Assembly: GCF_001428605.1 (NCBI RefSeq)
Contig: NZ_LMID01000012.1
Coordinates: 124,001-188,000 of the forward strand
Direction of reading: 5' to 3'
Length of the DNA stretch: 64,000 nt
Origin: Sphingomonas sp. Root720
Lineage (GTDB): Bacteria > Pseudomonadota > Alphaproteobacteria > Sphingomonadales > Sphingomonadaceae
In this document: piece after piece, positions 48,053 through 57,300 of the stretch
Numbering within the stretch: position 1 is the first letter of the stretch
Layout of the letters: every line of letters begins with the position of its first letter
Made by a program: the position numbers and the translations under genes
The notes under the pieces: model-generated
Database searches by the model: none
What the model saw: only the letters and a program-made list of their open reading frames with translations
What the model was told of the DNA's origin: nothing

Positions 48053-48155
48053 TTTGGACCGCATGCCGCGCCGCTCCGGCGGACCCCGGAACAAACATCG
48101 CTGTTCCGGGTTCGTAAGGACACCAGCAATTCTAAACACAAACGGGGAGGACCCC

Positions 48156-48329
48156 ATGCTGATTCATATCATTATCGTACTCATTATTGTCGGCGTTCTG
48201 CTGTGGTTGATCAACAACTACATCCCGATGGACGGCAAGATCAAAAGCATCCTGAACGTCGTCGTCGTGATCGTCGTGATCCTGTGGCTGCTCCAGGCGC
48301 TGGGGCTGCTCAGCGGCGTCGGCATCTAA
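48156..48329 (+). CDS. Small membrane protein, Thivi_2564 family
   Basis: The 57-residue protein is made of two hydrophobic helices separated by a short polar loop (NNYIPMDGKIKSIL). This composition fits the Thivi_2564 family of small membrane proteins, whose function is unknown. GGGGAGG precedes ATG 48156; earlier in-frame sequence is not membrane-like. Confidence 0.75.
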   Translation: MLIHIIIVLIIVGVLLWLINNYIPMDGKIKSILNVVVVIVVILWLLQALGLLSGVGI

Positions 48330-48458
48330 CCGGTCATTCCCCGGCGCTCTCTCCGGTTTCCCCTTTCCCGGAGAGAGCCTCGGGGGAATGTCATCCGACA
48401 CCTGACCGTCGCCCCGGCATAAGCTGGGGCGACGCTTTTGGGGCGGGGGCGGATCAGC

Positions 48459-49829
48459 CTATTCGGCGGCCGCCTTGAGATCCCTCACGAACATCGCATA
48501 TTCCTCCTCCGCACGCGCCTTGTCGGGCATGCGCAGCAGGAAGCTCGGATGGATCGTCGCGCGCGCCAGACCGCCGTCGGGCAGTTCCAGCGCGCGGCCG
48601 CGCACCGAGCTCAGCGTCGTGGCCTTGCCCAGCAGCGAATGGATCGCGGTCGTCCCCAACATGACGATCCGCCTCGGCGCGACGATCGCGCGCTCCTGGT
48701 CGATCCACCAGCGGCACGCCTTGATCTCTCCGGCATTGGGCTTCGCATGGATGCGGCGCTTGCCGCGCGGCTCGAACTTGAAATGCTTGACCGCGTTGGT
48801 GACGTAGGTGCGCGCCCGGTCGACCCCCGCCGCCTCGAGCGCTTCGTCGAGCATCCTGCCCGCCGGCCCCACGAAGGGCTTGCCGGCAAGGTCCTCCTGG
48901 TCGCCCGGCTGTTCGCCGACAATCATGAGGTCGGCATCGACCGGTCCCTCGCCGAACACCGTGCGCGTCGCGCATCGATACAGGTCGCAGCGCGTGCAAT
49001 GCGCCGCTTCCTCGCGCAGCGCTTCCCACGCCTTCCCCGCATTGCCGGTAGCCTGGGCCCTGGGCACGATCCTCTCCACCATCCTCGTCTCGCGCGCCTG
49101 GGCGCCCGCGACCAGTTCGGGGATCAACGCGGTTTCGGGCATGTTGGCCCAATATTTTCGCGGCATCTCCTTGAGCATCGTTCCGACCTTCAGCCGGGCC
49201 GGGTTGAAGATCGACGCATAATAGCCCTTCCACAGCGCCTCGACCGGGTCCCCCGCCGGCGCATCGGCGCGGGTCGCCCCCGGCCCCTCGCGCAAGCTGC
49301 CGCCGTCCCAGTGGATCGACAGTTCGGGGGTCAGGATCGACCAGCGCATCGTCGCGAAGCGGCGCGCGAAGAAGCCCGCATTGGCGCGGACGATATGATG
49401 GTCGGGCTCGAACCAGGCGACATAGGCGCCGTCGATCTCGCGGAAGCGGACGAAGGCGCGCATCTTGTGGATGTCCCGGCGCACCTCCTTCGCCAGCTGT
49501 TCGAGCCGCCGCCGCAGCGGATCGGCCTCGTCCGCGATCGCGGCCGGTTCGTCGCGCAGACGGAGCAGCATCGCATAGAGCAGCGCGAAGCGCTCGGGGT
49601 CGCGGTGGAGCACCACGGTCTCGGCAAGATCGAGGAAGCGCTTCGACACCGCGAAGGGCGCAAGCCTCGGCGGCGGCAGCGGATCGCCCGCCCCGCCGAA
49701 CAGGTCGACGCCCTCGCCCTCCACCTGCCAGACAATCGCGTCGGCCGCGACTCCGGCGAGCGCGGCCGCCCGCGCGCCATCGCGCCAGCCTTCATAGTCG
49801 TCGGGGCGGGACAGGGTCATGCGGTGCAT
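48459..49829 (-). CDS. UdgX-type uracil-DNA-binding protein fused to DUF4130
   Basis: The 456-residue protein has an N-terminal DUF4130 domain (about 1-250, RRDIHKMRAFVRFREIDG, FARRFATMRWSILTPE) and a C-terminal UDG-superfamily domain with an iron-sulfur Cys pair (CTRCDLYRC), GEQPGDQEDLAGKPFVGPAG, and the KRRIH loop (RGKRRIHAKP). The KRRIH loop is the hallmark of UdgX, which binds uracil sites and links covalently to the DNA through its His. It is downstream of the radical SAM repair gene on the same strand. I start at 49829; ATGs at 49820 and 49838 are alternatives. Confidence 0.92.
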   Translation of the reverse strand: MHRMTLSRPDDYEGWRDGARAAALAGVAADAIVWQVEGEGVDLFGGAGDPLPPPRLAPFAVSKRFLDLAETVVLHRDPERFALLYAMLLRLRDEPAAIADEADPLRRRLEQLAKEVRRDIHKMRAFVRFREIDGAYVAWFEPDHHIVRANAGFFARRFATMRWSILTPELSIHWDGGSLREGPGATRADAPAGDPVEALWKGYYASIFNPARLKVGTMLKEMPRKYWANMPETALIPELVAGAQARETRMVERIVPRAQATGNAGKAWEALREEAAHCTRCDLYRCATRTVFGEGPVDADLMIVGEQPGDQEDLAGKPFVGPAGRMLDEALEAAGVDRARTYVTNAVKHFKFEPRGKRRIHAKPNAGEIKACRWWIDQERAIVAPRRIVMLGTTAIHSLLGKATTLSSVRGRALELPDGGLARATIHPSFLLRMPDKARAEEEYAMFVRDLKAAAE

Positions 49830-49844
49830 CGATATCATTCTCCG

Positions 49845-49927
49845 TCCGTCACCCAGCGAAGACTGGGGTCTCAGGAGACGAGCGCGCGGCCAACCTCCTG
49901 AGATTCCGGCCTCCGCCGGAATGACGC
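49845..49927. repeat. REP-like palindromic element
   Basis: CGTCACCCAGCGAAGACTGG with GTCTCAGGAG on the left is inverted relative to CTCCTGAGATTCCGG and CCGCCGGAATGACG on the right. It lies between the radical SAM and UdgX genes, so their transcript would contain the hairpin. Confidence 0.6.
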
Positions 49928-49944
49928 ATAAGCGAGCAACGCGC

Positions 49945-51183
49945 TCAGCCGCCGAACAGCTCCAGCTGCTCGACCAGCTTCGCCTTGAGCTCAATCCGAT
50001 CGATCAACGCCGTCGGCCGCCAGTCGCTGGTGACGATGAACGGTCGCAGCTTGGCGATCGAGCGCGACAAGCGCCCGACATCGGCGAGCCCGAGCCGCCG
50101 CCAGCGCCGCGAGGCGAGGATCGCGTCGACCGCCTTCACCCCCAGTCCCGGCACCCGCAGCAGCAGCTCGCGCGGGGCGCGGTTGACGTCGACCGGGAAG
50201 CGTTCGCGCGCCTTCAGCGCCCAGGCGAGCTTGGGGTCGATGTCGAGCGGCAGCATCCCCTGCTCGTCGGTCGCATCGGCGACCTCGGCGGGGCGATAGC
50301 CGTAGAAGCGCATCAGCCAGTCGGACTGGTAGAGCCGGTGCTCGCGCATCAGCGGCGGGCGGCGCAACGGCAGGATCGCCGAGGCGTCGGGAATCGGGCT
50401 AAATGCCGAATAATAGACGCGGCGCAGCCCGAAGCGATCGTAGAGGCCGCTCGCGGTGGTCATGATGTCGCGGTCGTTGGCGGCATCGGCCCCGACGATC
50501 ATCTGGGTCGACTGTCCGGCGGGGGCGAAGCGCGGCGCCGATTTGTAGCGCTTGCCGGCATCGGCGCCATCGTCGATCGCGGTCTTCATCCCCGCCATCG
50601 CGCCGCGGATCGTCTCCCCCGACTTCTCGGGCGCGAGCCGCTGGAGGCCGGCGGCGGTCGGCAGCTCGATGTTGATCGAGATGCGGTCGGCATGTCGGCC
50701 CGCCGCCTCGATCAGCGCCGGATCGGCGTCGGGAATCGTCTTGAGGTGGATATAGCCGCGGAACTGGTGGTCCTCGCGCAGCGACCGGGCGACCTCGACG
50801 ATCTGCTCCATCGTATAGTCGGACGAGCGGATGATGCCCGAGGAGAGGAACAGACCCTCGATATAGTTGCGCCGGTAGAAGGCGAGGGTCAGGTCGACCA
50901 CCTCCTTCGCGGTGAAGCGCGCGCGGCGGACGTTGGAGCTCTTCCGGTTGATGCAATAATGGCAGTCGAAGATGCAGCTGTTCGTCAGCAGGATCTTGAG
51001 CAGCGAGATGCAGCGGCCGTCGGGCGCATAGGCATGGCAGATGCCCATGCCCTCGGTCGACCCGATCCCCTTCGCCGCGCCGGCCGAATCGCGCTTCGCC
51101 GTGCCCGACGACGCGCAGGACGCGTCATATTTGGCGGCGTCGGCGAGGATTTCCAGTTTCTGGCGGACATCGAGCTGGGCCAT
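49945..51183 (-). CDS. Putative DNA modification/repair radical SAM protein
   Basis: The 412-residue protein has the radical SAM cluster CIFDCHYC (CxxxCxxC) in a TIM barrel and a helix-hairpin-helix region at the C-terminus (LLRVPGLGVKAVDAILASRR), suggesting DNA binding. It belongs to the family usually paired with the DUF4130/UDG protein, as here. A LexA box directly upstream implies damage induction. I start at ATG 51183 (MAQLDVRQKLEIL), a normal family start; the open frame allows GTG at 51222, which would put the LexA box inside the coding region. The substrate is unknown. Confidence 0.9.
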   Translation of the reverse strand: MAQLDVRQKLEILADAAKYDASCASSGTAKRDSAGAAKGIGSTEGMGICHAYAPDGRCISLLKILLTNSCIFDCHYCINRKSSNVRRARFTAKEVVDLTLAFYRRNYIEGLFLSSGIIRSSDYTMEQIVEVARSLREDHQFRGYIHLKTIPDADPALIEAAGRHADRISINIELPTAAGLQRLAPEKSGETIRGAMAGMKTAIDDGADAGKRYKSAPRFAPAGQSTQMIVGADAANDRDIMTTASGLYDRFGLRRVYYSAFSPIPDASAILPLRRPPLMREHRLYQSDWLMRFYGYRPAEVADATDEQGMLPLDIDPKLAWALKARERFPVDVNRAPRELLLRVPGLGVKAVDAILASRRWRRLGLADVGRLSRSIAKLRPFIVTSDWRPTALIDRIELKAKLVEQLELFGG

Positions 51184-51185
51184 AT

Positions 51186-51200
51186 GTTCGTCATATGTTC
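51186..51200. promoter_or_regulatory. LexA box at the radical SAM-udgX operon
   Basis: The plus strand reads GTTCGTCATATGTTC, a perfect GTTC-N7-GTTC. It ends two bases from the chosen start codon, so LexA would block transcription from within the leader. Confidence 0.75.
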
Positions 51201-51261
51201 CAAATCGCTCCCTGTCCAGCACGACCGATACGCCCGCCCCGCGAGGGGGCGGGCGCAGCCG

Positions 51262-54200
51262 TCAGCGGGTCGCCTGGACCGCGGCGCCCGGCGCGCTTGT
51301 CGCCGGCAGCAGCGGCCGCTCGCCGTCGCCGACGATCGCGAAGGCCGACCAGTAATAGGGGTGCGACGTATTGGCGTCGTCCATCAGGCCGATCTGCGCC
51401 TGCCGCATCGCAGTCGCCATCGCGGTCCCCGGCGGGGCCGTGAACAGTCCGCTGATCAGCCGCTTGGTCGCGTTGAAATCGTCCGGGACCGGCCAGTGGC
51501 TCGCGATCACGGTGCGGGCGCCCGCGCCGACGAAGGCGCGGACCAGGCCGTCGAGCGCGAAGTTGCCGCCGGTGGTGATGCCGGCCTCGCGGGTGGCCGA
51601 GATGGTCGCCATGCCCGCCGTGTCGCAGGCCGACAGGACGACGACGTCGGCGTCGAGCTTGAGGTCGAAGATCTCCTTGAACGACAGCAGGCCGTCCGAG
51701 GTGCCGCCGCCGAAGCTGGTCAGCAGCGCCGGGCGCGCCGGACATTCCGGGCGCGGGGCGGTGACCAGGCCGTGGGTCGCGAAGTGGATGATGCGATAAT
51801 CGGCGAGATCGCTCAGCCCGGTGATCGCCGAGTCGGAGAAGTCGCCGCCGGTGATCAGCTTCGACTTGTCCTGGCCGATGATCCCGCTCGCCAGATAGAG
51901 TTCGGACGAGGAGATCGGGTTGTTCCAGTTGCTGAGCGGCCAGGCGCAGGAGTCGGTCATGGCCGGCGGCGGGACGAAGAAGGGGTTGAGCGCCGGCCGG
52001 GCATTCTCGCCCATGCCGAGATAGCCCTTGGTCGCCTTCGAGGCGGCGACGCCGCGGCCGTCGACGAAGGAGCGCGGGGACACCACGGTCGAGATGTCGC
52101 GGTCGCGGCCCAGCCAGTTGACGCCGCGGAAGTCAAAGTCGTCGGCATTGGGCTTCTTGAGCCGCGCCAGATAGGCGTCGACGCCCGACTGGTCGATCGG
52201 CAGCAGGTTGGCCGGAAGCTGGAGCAGCGGGCCGTCGGGCTCGAACACGAGGTTGGTGACCTTGTGCATGTCCGCGTCGACCGGCCCCATCAGGGTCAGA
52301 TAGAGCTTGCGGGCGAGGACGACGTCGAACGGGTAGGTCGCGACCTGGCCATTCTCGATCTTCACCACCGAATCGCGGATCTGCGCGACGGTGTCCTCGA
52401 GTTGCTTGGTCGTCATGTCGAGCTTCCAGGCGCGCGCGACGTCGCGGGTGACGAACATCGCATAGGCGTCCTGGCCGACCAGCGTGGTCTTGTAATAGCC
52501 GTCGCCCGGCCGCAGCGCCTTCTGCAGTTCCTCGACCGACATCGTCTGCGGCGACAGCACGCGGTAGCGCGGGAACCTGGCGAGCTTGGCCTGCAGCACC
52601 GTCTGGTCGCGCGAATAGCGGGCCAGGCGAGCCTGCGCATCGGCCAGCGCGGGTCGTTCGGCGGGGTTGGGCGCAGCCGTCATCCGCGCGATCTCGCCGG
52701 TGGCGCGGGCGATGTAGCGCGACAGCGTCACCGACTGGCGGAACAGGCTCGACGCCTCGTCGTCACCGCCCGACAGCTCGCGGGCGAGCAGCGCCTGGGT
52801 CTGGGCGATGCCGGGCCGCAGCATCACCTGGCTCGCGCCGAACATCCGCGACACCGCGGTGGGATCGGTCGCCGAGCGTTCCGCGAGCAGGCGGAAATAG
52901 GGGCGCAGCAGCGTGCGGATCGAGGCCATGGCGCCCGGCAGATTCTCGGCCGCGGCGATAACCTCGCCATACATGGTGCCAGCGCGGTCGGCCTGGTCGT
53001 GGCGGCTGAGGAAGCCCGCGAAACGCGCCTTGGCGCCCAGCGAGACCGCCGTGTTCGGATGCTGGATCTCGACGACCTGGAGCGCGTCGGCGTAAAGGCG
53101 CTCGGCCTCGGCGACATTGCCCTCGGCCTCGGCGACCAGCGCCAGTTCCGACTGGATGCTGGCGCGCAGCCAGCCGGTGCTGTTGAGCCGGCCCTCGCGG
53201 ATGTCCTGCATCGCGTCGACCGCCTCGGCGAAGGCAGCCTTCGCCTTGGGGAAATCCTTGTTGATGCGGTAGGCGGTGCCGCGCAGCTGGAGCGCCTGCA
53301 CATCGAGGATCTGCGCCCGTTCGAAGGGCTGCAGCTGGCCGTCGAGCGCGCCGAGCTGGCTCATCGAGCTGTTCTCACGGTTGAGGTCGTCGGCGATATC
53401 GCCGCTGATCTCGCCCTGGGCGAGCTTGGCGTCGGCGACGCTGCGCGACTCGATCTCCGCCACCGGCTTGTTCAGTTCGGCGATCGCCTGCTTCAGCTTG
53501 TTCTGGTTCAGATAATGGATCGCGTAGAAGTTGCGCAGCATGCGTCCCAGCACGGGATCGGCCAGCGCGGCCGGGGTCGCGGCGCGCGCGAACAGAGCGT
53601 CGGCGGTGGTGAAGTTGCGCTGGTTCGATTCTTGGATCGCCTGGTTGGCGAGATATTCGGACAGCCGCGAATCGGCCTGGGGCTTCGAGGTATCGCGTTC
53701 GACGAGCGCCTCGAAGAACTCGGACGCCTCGGCATAGGAGCCGTCATTGTTGCGCGAATAGGCTTCGGCCAGCGCGCTCTCGCTGTCGAGCGCGCCCGCC
53801 TGGACCCGCGCGAAGGCGGCGGGATCGCCCGCCGAGGTCGTCGCGACCTGCACCTCGCCCTTGACGATCGCGTCGGCGACGATCGTGCGCAGGCCGAGCT
53901 GGAGCGCGCTGTCATAGCCGCCGAGCCCGTCGGCGACGTAGATCGTCCTGCCCTGGGTATAGGCATAGGTCTTGTAGGAGAGCTGGTTGGCGTCGACGCA
54001 TTCGCGGACCCGGACGGTGCCGAGACCTTCCATCGCGACGCTGGTCGCTTCCTGGCAGGTCACCGGCGACTCGGTGTTGGCGATCACCCGCGCCACCGCG
54101 TCGTCGCCGCCCTTGCGCAGCGCGAACAGCCGGCCGACCGGAGCCGCCGCGTCGCGGCAGACGATCCGGTAGCCGCGGTCGAACATCGTCGACAGCACCG

Positions 54201-54369
54201 GGCTGACCGTGCGGATCTGCGCGGTGCAGAGCACCCCGCTCGAACCGATGCGGAAGCTGTTGCGCAGCGACAGGCCGCCGGGCTGGCTCGCCGCCGGGGC
54301 TGCCGAGGGAAGGCCGAGCGCCGCCGCGGCGAGCAGGCCGAGGCCCAGGGAAAGACGGTTGTTCCGCAT
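51262..54369 (-). CDS. Exported CHAT-domain peptidase with TPR-like repeats
   Basis: The 1035-residue protein has a signal peptide (RNNRLSLGLGLLAAAALG, cleavage near APA), a long helical region with TPR-like repeats (about 200-560: SEYLANQAIQESNQRNFTTA, ERLYADALQVVEIQHPNTAV), and a C-terminal CHAT peptidase domain from about 750. The catalytic dyad is His near 860 (IIHFATHGLV) and Cys near 913 (VVLSACDTAG). CHAT domains are caspase-like cysteine proteases. Because it is the third gene of the tpsB-tpsA operon and overlaps tpsA by one base, it may cleave or mature the TpsA protein in the periplasm; this is an inference. Confidence 0.88.
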   Translation of the reverse strand: MRNNRLSLGLGLLAAAALGLPSAAPAASQPGGLSLRNSFRIGSSGVLCTAQIRTVSPVLSTMFDRGYRIVCRDAAAPVGRLFALRKGGDDAVARVIANTESPVTCQEATSVAMEGLGTVRVRECVDANQLSYKTYAYTQGRTIYVADGLGGYDSALQLGLRTIVADAIVKGEVQVATTSAGDPAAFARVQAGALDSESALAEAYSRNNDGSYAEASEFFEALVERDTSKPQADSRLSEYLANQAIQESNQRNFTTADALFARAATPAALADPVLGRMLRNFYAIHYLNQNKLKQAIAELNKPVAEIESRSVADAKLAQGEISGDIADDLNRENSSMSQLGALDGQLQPFERAQILDVQALQLRGTAYRINKDFPKAKAAFAEAVDAMQDIREGRLNSTGWLRASIQSELALVAEAEGNVAEAERLYADALQVVEIQHPNTAVSLGAKARFAGFLSRHDQADRAGTMYGEVIAAAENLPGAMASIRTLLRPYFRLLAERSATDPTAVSRMFGASQVMLRPGIAQTQALLARELSGGDDEASSLFRQSVTLSRYIARATGEIARMTAAPNPAERPALADAQARLARYSRDQTVLQAKLARFPRYRVLSPQTMSVEELQKALRPGDGYYKTTLVGQDAYAMFVTRDVARAWKLDMTTKQLEDTVAQIRDSVVKIENGQVATYPFDVVLARKLYLTLMGPVDADMHKVTNLVFEPDGPLLQLPANLLPIDQSGVDAYLARLKKPNADDFDFRGVNWLGRDRDISTVVSPRSFVDGRGVAASKATKGYLGMGENARPALNPFFVPPPAMTDSCAWPLSNWNNPISSSELYLASGIIGQDKSKLITGGDFSDSAITGLSDLADYRIIHFATHGLVTAPRPECPARPALLTSFGGGTSDGLLSFKEIFDLKLDADVVVLSACDTAGMATISATREAGITTGGNFALDGLVRAFVGAGARTVIASHWPVPDDFNATKRLISGLFTAPPGTAMATAMRQAQIGLMDDANTSHPYYWSAFAIVGDGERPLLPATSAPGAAVQATR

Positions 54370-57300
54370 CACTGGTCTTTCGCTCCATCCGGGGATTTTC
54401 CATTGGAAGGCTGCTGGCCGCCCGCGCCCGCCGGCTGGTCGGTCGCGCCGCCCGGGGACTGGTCGTTCCCTCCGCCCGAGCCCGAATCGCCGCCTCCGCC
54501 CGAGGATGCGCCGCCTCCGCCACTCAAGGGCTGGCCGCCCGCGCTGAACGACGGGCCCTCGCCGCCGCCCGACGAAGGCACGTCGCCCGCGCCGCCCAGC
54601 GACGCGCCACCCGCTCCGTCGCCGGGCGAACCACCCGCTCCGGCCGGACCGTTCGGCGCCGAACCCCCCGGTGCCGCCCCGCCCGTTGCGGGCGGCGACA
54701 GTCCGTCGGTCCCGCCCGGCGCGTCGCCAAGGCCGTCGGCGCCCTGCCACAGGCTGCTGTTGCCGCTGCTGAGCACCGGCGTGTCGATCTGCGCGCCGCC
54801 CGATCCGATGTTGCTCGTATCGATCAGCACGTTCGGGCCGCCGACCGCGCCGCCACTGGCGGTCGAGCTGCCGGCATCGCTGTCCTCGTCGCCACCCTCG
54901 TCGGCAGTGCTGTCGCCCCCGCCCGAAGCGGACGAACCGCCGGAGCCGCCCGCCGAGGCCACGCCCGTACCGGCGCCGGACTCACCACCCGAGGAGGTGC
55001 TCCTGATGCTGCCGCCGGCGACGCGCGTTCCCGTCAGCGATGCCTGGATGCTCGCGGCGATGTTGGTCGTCTCGGTCGTTACCGTCTCGTTCACCTCCGG
55101 GTCGTCGATCGCCGGCGGCGGCGGCGATACCGGCGGCGGCGGCGATACCGGCGGCGGCGGCGGCGATACCGGCGGCGGCGGCGACACCGGCGGCGGCGGC
55201 GATACCGGCGGCGGCGGCGACACTGGCGGCGGTGGCGATACCGGCGGCGGCGGCGACACCGGCGGCGACACGACTGGCGGCGGCGGCGATGTGAACCGGT
55301 CGACGATCGGACCGCAGGCGCCCTCGCCCACATGGCAGCCATCGGTCTGGAAGTTGATCGTTCCTGCCGCATCGTCGCGATAGAAGTTGAACGACGAGTC
55401 GGACGTGTAGGCGAGGAAGTCGCCGCCGAAGCTAATGTCGCTCGAGCCGGCAGTCACTTCGCTCGGCATCTCCGACGGCAGGCTGCCCTCGGCATACAGC
55501 GTCGTCGAACCGTCCACGCTGATCGTGCCGCCATCGGACGTCACGCCATCGCTGAACGGCGTCGTGCCCTGCTGCGAATTGCTGATCACGATCCGGCCAG
55601 CCTGGGTGCTCCCGCCTTCGGACAGCTGCTCCAGGCCGGAAACGTCGGCGAACAGCGAACCGCTGATCTGCACCGAACCAAGTTCGTTCGGCGACCCGTT
55701 GCGGCCGCCGGCCAACACGCCGGCAAAACCGCCGATCGCGCCGCCGTCGATTCCGTCGAGAGCCTCGCCGCCGCCATTATATCCGCCGCGGCCCACCGTG
55801 CCGGTGGCGTAGAGGTCGACCGACTGGTTCACCGAGGCCTGCACGCCGTACCCCGTCAGGAATACCGATCCGCCGACACCGATACCGCCGTCGCCGCCGG
55901 CCCCGCCGTTCATGGTGTCGCCGCCGTTGCCGCCGCTCTGCGCATAGCCGCCGTCGCCGCCCTGCCCGCCATAGCCCGAAGCGTCGGCGAGCACCGAGCC
56001 GAAGGCAGCGCTACCCGTGGTGGTCGAACTCGAGGGACCGCTGACCGTGCCGGCCTGGGCGAGGCCGCCGGTGCCGGTGCCGCCGGCGCCGCCATCGGCA
56101 ACGATGATCGATTCCCCACCGCCGCCTGCGCCGCCCCGGCCGCCTTCACCGATCGACATCAGATAGGCGCTGCCGATATCGAGCCGTCCCGTGCCCGCCT
56201 GCGCGGCGATGAGGACGACTCCGCCCGTACCGTCGCCGCCTGCACCGCCGGGAAGGCTATCCTGGATCGCGAAGCCGCCGGAACCACCGAAGCCGCTGGT
56301 ATCGACCAGCACCGAAGACCCCGATATGACGCCCTGGACCGGGGTATCGCCGGTCAGGCCGACGGCCTGGGCGAGGCCGCCGAAACCGTTGCCCCCGCTG
56401 CCGGTATTCGCGGCATCGTCGAAATCGCCATCCCCGCCGATGCCCCTCGCGACGAGCTGAACGCCGGCCGGATAGAGGCCTTCGCTACCCCCGCTGTCCA
56501 ACGGCCCGATAGGCGGCTCCTCGCCGCCTGGGGGCAGGGGAGGCAACTCTCCGCCCTCGGGGGGCTCGAGAGGCGGCTGCTCTCCGCCCTCGCCCTCGCC
56601 CGTGCCGTTGAAGGTGATCGTGCCCTTGGTGGCGAGGGCCAGCGCGCCGCCGAAATCATTGCCCTGGTCGATGCCGCCATAGCCGGCGCCGCCGTCACGC
56701 CCCTTGCCGCCCTGGCCGCTGGCATCGGCGGTGGCGTTGCCGTTGAAGGTCATGGTGCCGCCAACCACTTCGAAACCAGCGAGACCGCCGCGGCCGACGC
56801 CGCCCGTCGACGGCTGCGCTCCGTTCTCGGACACCACATGATAGCCCGCGTCGCCGCCGGTGCCGAAGGCGGACATCAGCACGTCGCCATTGGCGGTGAG
56901 CTCGCCGCCGGCCGTGCGGATCGACAGGAGCGCCGTGCCGCCCTGGCCGGTGCCGCCGGTCGTCTTGCCGCCGCCACCCTGGCCTTCGGCGAAGAAATAG
57001 ACATCGTTGAAGGTGAGATCGCCGGCACCGTCGCCTGCGATCAGCTTGCCCCCCGTTCCGAGACCGCCGGTGCTGTCGGTCGAAAGACCGCCCGAGCCGG
57101 TCGCGTCGGCATATACCGAACCGTCGAACTGAATCGTCGCGCCGCCGTCGACGGCCGCGATCGACAGCTGGCCGCCCGTGCCGGCGCCGCCGGTGCCCGT
57201 GGAGCTTTGTCCGCCGGTCCCCCTGAGATAGAGGTCGAGCCCGATCGAACCATCGGCGTAGGAGTGGATCGCGCTGCTGTTGCGCGCCTCGACGACGAAC

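Noticed and set aside
51262-54750. A CHAT gene starting at 54750
   Set aside because: The extra N-terminal part is Arg-rich antisense-type sequence inside tpsA; the ATG at 54369 gives a clean signal peptide.
55112-55290. Possible CRISPR array
   Set aside because: The repeat unit is short, has no spacers, and is translated as PPPPVS within tpsA.
49819-55383. A 1854-codon open frame on the plus strand
   Set aside because: It is antisense to the radical SAM, CHAT and tpsA genes, has no domain pattern, and consists of Asp/Arg/Glu-rich residues typical of antisense frames in GC-rich DNA.
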